A stretch of 12,150 nucleotides of DNA from an uncultured Eubacterium sp. GTDB lineage: Bacteria > Bacillota > Clostridia > Lachnospirales > Lachnospiraceae. The stretch is from assembly GCA_902475415.1 (NCBI GenBank), contig CABRZK010000049.1:1-12150 (forward strand), in the 5' to 3' direction. The notes below the pieces were generated by a model. The model worked only from the letters and a program-made list of their open reading frames with translations, searched no databases and was not told the DNA's origin. The position numbers and the translations under genes were made by a program. Shown here in pieces: positions 8,075-12,150 of the stretch. Numbering within the stretch: the stretch's first letter is position 1; each line of letters opens with the position of its first letter.

Positions 8075-8953
8075 ATGAAACAGAAAGTAAAGTACAAGGG
8101 AATCTTATTTATCATATTGTCAGCACTTTGCTTTGCATTTATGAATATGTTTGTGCGAATGGCAGGGGATCTGCCTTCGGTACAGAAAAGCTTTTTCCGA
8201 AATCTGGTGGCATTTATTATCGCCCTTGCCATGATGGTTCGGAACAAAGAAGGATTTCAGGTGGAGAAGGGCAACTGGAAGTATATGTTGTTACGGGCAG
8301 CATTTGGAACGATCGGAATACTGTGTAATTTTTATGCGGTCGATCATCTGGTGCTTTCGGATGCTTCGATGCTGAATAAAATGTCACCGTTTTTTGTCAT
8401 TTTGTTTTCCTTCCTGATTCTGAAAGAAAAACTGACCCCGATTCAGGTGACGGCAGTCTGCGGAGCATTTATCGGCAGTCTGTTTATTATCAAGCCGACC
8501 TTTTTAAATATGAATCTGGTGCCGTCCCTGATTGGTCTGTGCGGCGGATTGTGTGCGGGAATCGCCTACACGATGGTGCGTGTCCTGGGACAGAGGGGAC
8601 AGAAAGGTGTATCAGTGGTACTGTTTTTCGCCGGATTCTCCTGTCTGGTGACGTTACCGTATTTATTGCTGAATTACCACACTATGAGTATGTGGCAGGG
8701 AATTGTTCTGCTGGGCGCCGGCGTTGCGGCAGCAGGAGGTCAGTTCGCCATTACAGCAGCTTATTATCATGCACCGGCCAGAGAAATCTCTGTCTATGAT
8801 TACTCACAGATCATTTTCTCGGCAATCATTGGTTTTGTATTATTCCATCAGATTCCGGACCGGTTCAGTGTACTGGGATATGTGATCATTATCGGAATGG
8901 CAGTCTGGATGTTTTTCTATAACCAGAAGCAGGACAGCAAAGAAAACAGTTAA
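8075..8953 (+). CDS. EamA/DMT-superfamily transporter
   Basis: Integral membrane protein of 292 aa made of two repeated EamA units, about ten predicted transmembrane segments (roughly 9-27, 40-55, 71-90, 100-116, 124-140, 149-169, 179-199, 208-229, 242-258, 264-282). An EamA hallmark is the acidic/polar LILKEKLTPIQ stretch after the fourth segment, with the counterpart region YSQIIFSAIIGFVLFHQIPD in the second half. Such proteins export or import metabolites, amino acids, nucleotides or drugs; the substrate cannot be read from this sequence. ATG 8075 is preceded by AGGTG at 8064-8068. The 26-base gap after the ABC-F gene and the lack of a terminator suggest one transcript; whether the two functions are linked is unknown. 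Confidence 0.88.
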   Translation: MKQKVKYKGILFIILSALCFAFMNMFVRMAGDLPSVQKSFFRNLVAFIIALAMMVRNKEGFQVEKGNWKYMLLRAAFGTIGILCNFYAVDHLVLSDASMLNKMSPFFVILFSFLILKEKLTPIQVTAVCGAFIGSLFIIKPTFLNMNLVPSLIGLCGGLCAGIAYTMVRVLGQRGQKGVSVVLFFAGFSCLVTLPYLLLNYHTMSMWQGIVLLGAGVAAAGGQFAITAAYYHAPAREISVYDYSQIIFSAIIGFVLFHQIPDRFSVLGYVIIIGMAVWMFFYNQKQDSKENS

Positions 8954-9045
8954 AATCTGAAGAAATCGTACAGTTAAGTTACTTTTCAAGAGCAGTACAT
9001 CATATTGTACAAATCAGAGTTCATTTCCGGGTGATTGGAGGAAAC

Positions 9046-10110
9046 ATGCTTACATTTGGAATAGACTGGGATGATGTCATATCCCCATTAAACGACTGTG
9101 CCATAGAATTGGCCAATCAGGAATATCAGTTTGATCCGCCACTGACGCTGGAAGATATTGATTCCTGGGAAAATACCGGACGGGCGTCCGTAATCAAAAA
9201 ATACTATCATGATCCACGTCTGTACGAGATGCAGCGGGTGTCCGACGAAGCGAAAGCATTCATCCGCAAACTGCAGACCAAGGGAATTGTATATATCGTG
9301 ACTGCGGTATATCCGCAGTTTATGTCAAAACGCGTGGAGCAGATCAAGGCAGCTTTTCCGGATTTTCCGGATGAAAATATCATTATGGGATTTCAGAAAT
9401 CGGTGGTTCAGGTAGATATTACACTGGATGACGGCCCGCGCAATATTTTAAAAAGCAGTGCCCGTTTTCCGGTGCTGATGCGTCGCCCATGGAACCGGGA
9501 ACTGACCGGACTTCTGGCAGTTCATAATTATGAGGAATTCTTCCAGTTGCTGGATCAGATCAAATCTTCCATGATCGAGGATCGGGTAGAGCCGAAAACA
9601 CCCTGCGTGGTTGCCCTGGTGGGACCAAGTGGTTCTGGTAAAAATAAAATTGTGAAAGAACTGTGCAAAACGGGTCATTTTGTGGTGCCGAAAGCGTATA
9701 CGACAAAAACAGTATCTGACAGTATCCATACCACGATCACGGAAGAAGAATTTATCCGGGATCGTGCAGAATTTATCGAAACAACACGTTATGCGGGATA
9801 TGCTTATGGAACGAAATGGAAAGATATCACAGAACTGATGCAGGGTGACAACTACGTGGTAATGCCCATGGACTTAAGCGGAGCCATTGCCATGAAACGC
9901 CACTATCCGACGGTTATCATATTCTGCAAATGCAAGCGTGAACAGATGATTGAAAGCATCCTGGAAAAAGATATGGATAATCATGAAAAAATGCTGCGTC
10001 TGGTCTCATTGGAAAACGAGCTCAAAAACGCAGCACTGTGTGATTATGTGATCCACACCGGCAGAGAAGATGCAGTCAGTAACATACTGTATATTTGTGT
10101 TGCAGATTGA
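9046..10110 (+). CDS. Two-domain protein: HAD/5'-nucleotidase-like phosphatase fused to a guanylate-kinase-like P-loop domain
   Basis: 354 aa; ATG 9046 is chosen over GTG 9031 because GGAGG (9037-9041) precedes it. Residues 1-165 look like the NT5C-type HAD phosphatases: FGIDWDDV gives the Asp7-x-Asp9 nucleophile/acid pair, Thr86 in IVTA is motif II, and LDDGPRN (127-133) is motif IV. Residues 185-350 resemble guanylate kinase: P-loop GPSGSGKN (193-200), YTTK (218-221), FIETTRYAGYAYGT (243-256) with Glu245, Tyr254 and Thr256 at guanine/GMP-binding positions, and MDLSGA (275-280) with Asp276. Two oddities stand out: the Walker A Ser/Thr is replaced by Asn200, and the GMP-phosphate arginines (RxxR after TT) are Lys221 and Ser224. 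The kinase may be weak, altered in substrate or only a binding domain. The order phosphatase then P-loop also recalls animal polynucleotide kinase-phosphatase, but the motifs favour guanylate kinase. Cytoplasmic. I know no named family for this fusion; function unknown, probably nucleotide-related. Confidence 0.75.
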   Translation: MLTFGIDWDDVISPLNDCAIELANQEYQFDPPLTLEDIDSWENTGRASVIKKYYHDPRLYEMQRVSDEAKAFIRKLQTKGIVYIVTAVYPQFMSKRVEQIKAAFPDFPDENIIMGFQKSVVQVDITLDDGPRNILKSSARFPVLMRRPWNRELTGLLAVHNYEEFFQLLDQIKSSMIEDRVEPKTPCVVALVGPSGSGKNKIVKELCKTGHFVVPKAYTTKTVSDSIHTTITEEEFIRDRAEFIETTRYAGYAYGTKWKDITELMQGDNYVVMPMDLSGAIAMKRHYPTVIIFCKCKREQMIESILEKDMDNHEKMLRLVSLENELKNAALCDYVIHTGREDAVSNILYICVAD

Positions 10111-10129
10111 AAAGAGAACTGAAACGAAG

Positions 10130-10356
10130 TGTGGAATTTTTTAGTAACTGAAATGACGAAAACGGAGAAATTTTTCTCGACAAGCGATTAAGTGAACGAC
10201 CGATCTTCGCAGAGTTTTACGTGAGTGGGAGGCGACCCGGTTTTTATGGGAGCCGGGAACGAGAGCGATAAAACTGCTGCGAAGTGAGGGTAGTGAACGT
10301 CTAGCTGTCGAGAAAAATTTCTCCGTTTTCGTCTTCAGACATAAAAAATCACCACA
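10130..10356. repeat. Large intergenic inverted repeat filling the gap between convergent genes
   Basis: The arms at 10155-10182 and 10306-10333 are perfect 28-base reverse complements. Pairing continues outward after a two-base bulge as CTGAA (10148-10152) with TTCAG (10334-10338), and more loosely to TGTGG (10130-10134) and CCACA (10352-10356), the latter touching the stop codon of the CPBP gene. Inside, CTTCGCAG plus AGTTTTA (10205-10219) pairs with TAAAACT and CTGCGAAG (10269-10284) with one bulged base, and CCCGG (10236-10240) with CCGGG (10253-10257) caps the structure over a 12-base loop. AGTGAACG occurs twice in the same orientation, at 10191 and 10292, in the facing unpaired segments. 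No coding frame is supported. It may be a bidirectional terminator, a MITE-like or REP-like genomic repeat, or a structured RNA. Confidence 0.85.
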
Positions 10357-11181
10357 TTAATCTGCAGTCTGGAAGTCCGTGTAGAACAGCCACAGCGCGA
10401 AAATCGTCAGTAGGATGCCGATTCCTGCAAAAAGCGGGAAACTTAAGGTCAGCGTTACTTCAATCAGATCGGAGAACAGACATCCGATGATATTGAACAC
10501 GATATGTACCGGGATTGAGTATTTGATACCGCGTCCCCGGTGGCAGATCCATCCGAGGAACAGTCCCATTGCAAAAGCATAAATGCCCTGCACCAGATTC
10601 AGGTGTACGAATCCAAATAAGGCAGCCTGCAGGATATTTGCCGGCCAGAAGGGCATCGCATGTCGGGCAAAGCGAAAGACCAGTCCACGAAAGACAAGTT
10701 CTTCTACAATCGGAGCCAGCAGAACGGAATATACAAGAAGCATTATCGAAATCTGTTCATATCCCTGGGCAGACATTTCGGCATTGTATCTGCTGATCAG
10801 TTCCGGATGCAACATACCTATGGCATCGGTGATCAGTGTTGTTACATACTGCAATCCGATACCGAGACAGATAATAGACACGATGGTATGAAAACTGTAT
10901 CCACCAGGCTGCTTTCTCGGACGATTGCGGAACGGCTTTACAAAGACATGATAGTACCAGATGCCAAAAACAAACAGAGCCAGAACAGCATATACAATAT
11001 TCAGCGTCTGCAGATACTCCAGATTGGATGTCAGTCCTGCAAGGTTAGATAGAAAATCACCGCCGTTTACAGTGGATTTCAGCAGATAGAATGCCATTGT
11101 TGGAATCATGGCTACAATCTGCAGAATAAAAACCAGAATGACGGGAAACAGACTTTTTATAAAATAACTAAATTTTTTCAT
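10357..11181 (-). CDS. CPBP-family intramembrane glutamic metalloprotease (CAAX/Abi type)
   Basis: Membrane protein of 274 aa with about eight hydrophobic segments. All three CPBP motifs are present: EELVFR with Glu160, Glu161 and Arg165; FGFVH with Phe189 and His193; and HIVFN with His226 and Asn230. The family includes eukaryotic Rce1 and bacterial proteins tied to bacteriocin immunity, peptide maturation or signalling; no bacteriocin or pheromone gene is visible next to it, so the substrate is unknown. The ribosome binding site is unusual: the GGAGAGG on the minus strand (complement of 11194-11200) ends about 12 bases before the ATG, longer than usual. No nearer ATG, GTG or TTG start in frame improves this. 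The gene is transcribed toward the HAD/kinase fusion and is divergent from dnaE. Confidence 0.9.
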   Translation of the reverse strand: MKKFSYFIKSLFPVILVFILQIVAMIPTMAFYLLKSTVNGGDFLSNLAGLTSNLEYLQTLNIVYAVLALFVFGIWYYHVFVKPFRNRPRKQPGGYSFHTIVSIICLGIGLQYVTTLITDAIGMLHPELISRYNAEMSAQGYEQISIMLLVYSVLLAPIVEELVFRGLVFRFARHAMPFWPANILQAALFGFVHLNLVQGIYAFAMGLFLGWICHRGRGIKYSIPVHIVFNIIGCLFSDLIEVTLTLSFPLFAGIGILLTIFALWLFYTDFQTAD

Positions 11182-11211
11182 AAGTTGATCAATCCTCTCC
11201 TTTATCTTATG

Positions 11212-11240
11212 AAAATACCAGATATTTACCGAAAAAACAA
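11212..11240 (-). promoter_or_regulatory. Probable sigma-A promoter of the CPBP protease gene
   Basis: On the minus strand, TTGTTT (complement of 11235-11240) is followed after 17 bases by TATTTT (complement of 11212-11217). The -10 is preceded by TGG, an extended -10 pattern that can offset the weak -35. The implied leader is only about 25 bases. Confidence 0.45.
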
Positions 11241-11305
11241 CTGTTTCAGGAATGAGGTTCTGTTTTCAGTGGAAAAAGTATCTTTCCCAGTCTGAGATAA
11301 TGTGG

Positions 11306-11311
11306 TATGAT
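11306..11311 (+). promoter_or_regulatory. Probable extended -10 promoter element for dnaE
   Basis: TATGAT, five of six matches to the consensus, is preceded by TGG (extended -10). The -35 is weak: TTCCCA at 11284-11289 with a 16-base spacer. Transcription from here would give a leader of roughly 185 bases before dnaE. Confidence 0.45.
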
Positions 11312-11324
11312 AGACAACGAAAGG

Positions 11325-11336
11325 GAACAAATGTTT
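11325..11336 (+). promoter_or_regulatory. LexA/DinR-box-like sequence at the start of the dnaE leader
   Basis: GAACAAATGTTT differs by one base from the Gram-positive SOS operator core GAAC-N4-GTTC. It lies about 14-25 bases downstream of the predicted -10, where a repressor would block initiation. The second half-site is imperfect, so this is tentative. Confidence 0.3.
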
Positions 11337-11501
11337 TGTGATACTGTGCTTTCGAAATTGGACAGGAATGAAGTGCAGATGTGCAGTGATTCTGAGAAGA
11401 AGATGTCAGTTTGCGTTGTACCAGTTTCACATTCGTTCGAATTGAATTGCCGAAGTTTTCGGGAGCTTATGAAATAGAAAAGGAGCAGAAAGAGGGAAGA
11501 T

Positions 11502-12150
11502 ATGGCATTTGCACATTTACATGTTCATACGGAGTACAGTCTGCTGGATGGATCGAATAAAATTAAGGAATATGTCAGCCGGATCAAGGAGCTTGGGATG
11601 ACGGCCGGAGCGATCACGGATCATGGCGTCATGTATGGAGTGATCGATTTTTACCGCGCAGCCAGAGAAGCGGGAATCAATCCAATTCTGGGCTGTGAGG
11701 TATATGTGGCTCCAGGGTCACGTTTTGACAGGGAACAGACCAAGGGTGAGGACCGTTATTATCATCTGGTGCTGCTGGCGGAGAATAATCAGGGCTATGC
11801 GAACCTGATGAAGATCGTCTCCAAGGGCTTTGTGGATGGATATTATTACCGTCCCCGTGTGGATATGGAAGTACTTGAGACTTACCACGAAGGAATTATT
11901 GCACTGTCTGCCTGCCTGGCGGGAGAAGTGCAGCGTTATCTGAACCGTGGTATGTATGAAGAGGCAAAAGAAACGGCATTAAAATATGAAAGATGTTTCG
12001 GAAAGGGCAATTTTTTCCTGGAATTACAGGATCATGGAATTCCGGAACAGACGAAAGTGAATCAGCAGCTGCTACGGATGCATCAGGAACTTGGTATTGA
12101 TCTGGTGGCGACCAACGATGTGCATTATACCTATGAAAAAGATGCACATC
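11502..12150 (+). CDS. dnaE: DNA polymerase III alpha subunit DnaE, N-terminal part (cut by window end)
   Basis: Replicative polymerase alpha subunit; only the first 216 codons are in the window and the frame stays open to the last base. The protein starts with the PHP domain: MAFAHLHVHTEYSLLDG with the HxH pair (His7, His9), then AITDHGVMYG, LGCEVYVAPG, ALSACLAGEV and ATNDVHY. These are the usual metal-site motifs of the DnaE PHP domain and look intact. The absence of an OB domain or exonuclease before the PHP excludes PolC. ATG 11502 has GAGGG at 11492-11496. In Firmicutes DnaE usually works with PolC in lagging-strand synthesis; whether this is DnaE1 or another form cannot be told from the N-terminus. 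Confidence 0.95.
   Translation, partial: MAFAHLHVHTEYSLLDGSNKIKEYVSRIKELGMTAGAITDHGVMYGVIDFYRAAREAGINPILGCEVYVAPGSRFDREQTKGEDRYYHLVLLAENNQGYANLMKIVSKGFVDGYYYRPRVDMEVLETYHEGIIALSACLAGEVQRYLNRGMYEEAKETALKYERCFGKGNFFLELQDHGIPEQTKVNQQLLRMHQELGIDLVATNDVHYTYEKDAH

Larger units (their letters stand above)
11182..11501. other. Divergent intergenic region between the CPBP gene and dnaE
   Basis: It holds the two promoter candidates listed separately and a leader of about 185 bases ahead of dnaE. In the leader, CCGAA (11450-11454) and TTCGG (11458-11462) can form a small hairpin close to the dnaE start. A 25-codon frame at 11368-11445 (MKCRCAV at its start) has no good ribosome binding site. I see no tRNA, known riboswitch or terminator. 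Confidence 0.5.

Noticed and set aside
8954..9045. Inverted GTACA / TGTAC around 8995 as a terminator after the transporter gene
   Set aside because: The stem is only five AT-rich base pairs and no T-tract follows.
11368..11445. 25-codon cysteine/arginine-containing frame in the dnaE leader
   Set aside because: Only AGGA one base before the ATG, no recognisable similarity, and length easily reached by chance.
1..12150. CRISPR array, insertion sequence, tRNA or rRNA genes
   Set aside because: No regularly spaced direct repeats, transposase or integrase frames, or RNA-gene signatures were seen on either strand.

Overview
The window looks like chromosome from an anaerobic Firmicute close to Lachnospiraceae (butyrate- or propionate-producing gut clostridia). 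The reasons are strong AGGAGG-type ribosome binding sites, moderate GC, an ETF-linked acyl-CoA dehydrogenase beside a lactate module, and the gene types present. This placement is inference from gene content, not from a marker gene.

Layout. Positions 2-5794 hold a plus-strand lactate/short-chain acyl-CoA module: a nickel-pincer lactate racemase LarA (5' end outside the window), a GlcD-type FAD lactate dehydrogenase, a short-chain acyl-CoA dehydrogenase, EtfB and EtfA. It ends at a clear intrinsic terminator (5871-5898). After a 379-base gap with hairpins and weak promoter-like sites come a YfmR/Uup-type ABC-F ATPase (6174-8048) and an EamA-type transporter (8075-8953), probably co-transcribed. 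Next is an unusual two-domain protein (9046-10110) with an N-terminal HAD phosphatase-like domain and a C-terminal guanylate-kinase-like P-loop domain. A CPBP intramembrane protease (10357-11181, minus strand) converges on it. The gap between these two genes is almost entirely one large inverted repeat with 28-bp perfect arms. A 320-base divergent region then leads into the 5' part of dnaE (11502 to the window end).

How the genes work together. LarA would interconvert D- and L-lactate, and the FAD dehydrogenase would oxidise lactate to pyruvate. The acyl-CoA dehydrogenase with EtfBA would reduce an enoyl-CoA: acryloyl-CoA if the cell uses the acrylate pathway to propionate, or crotonyl-CoA if it makes butyrate. 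The ETF may serve the acyl-CoA dehydrogenase, the lactate dehydrogenase, or both. The genes that would decide between these routes (lactoyl-CoA dehydratase, CoA transferase, permease) are not in the window.

The least explained items are the intergenic palindrome at 10130-10356 and the HAD/guanylate-kinase-like fusion beside it. The rest is recognisable metabolism and housekeeping. I did not find convincing evidence of a complete new multi-gene system.
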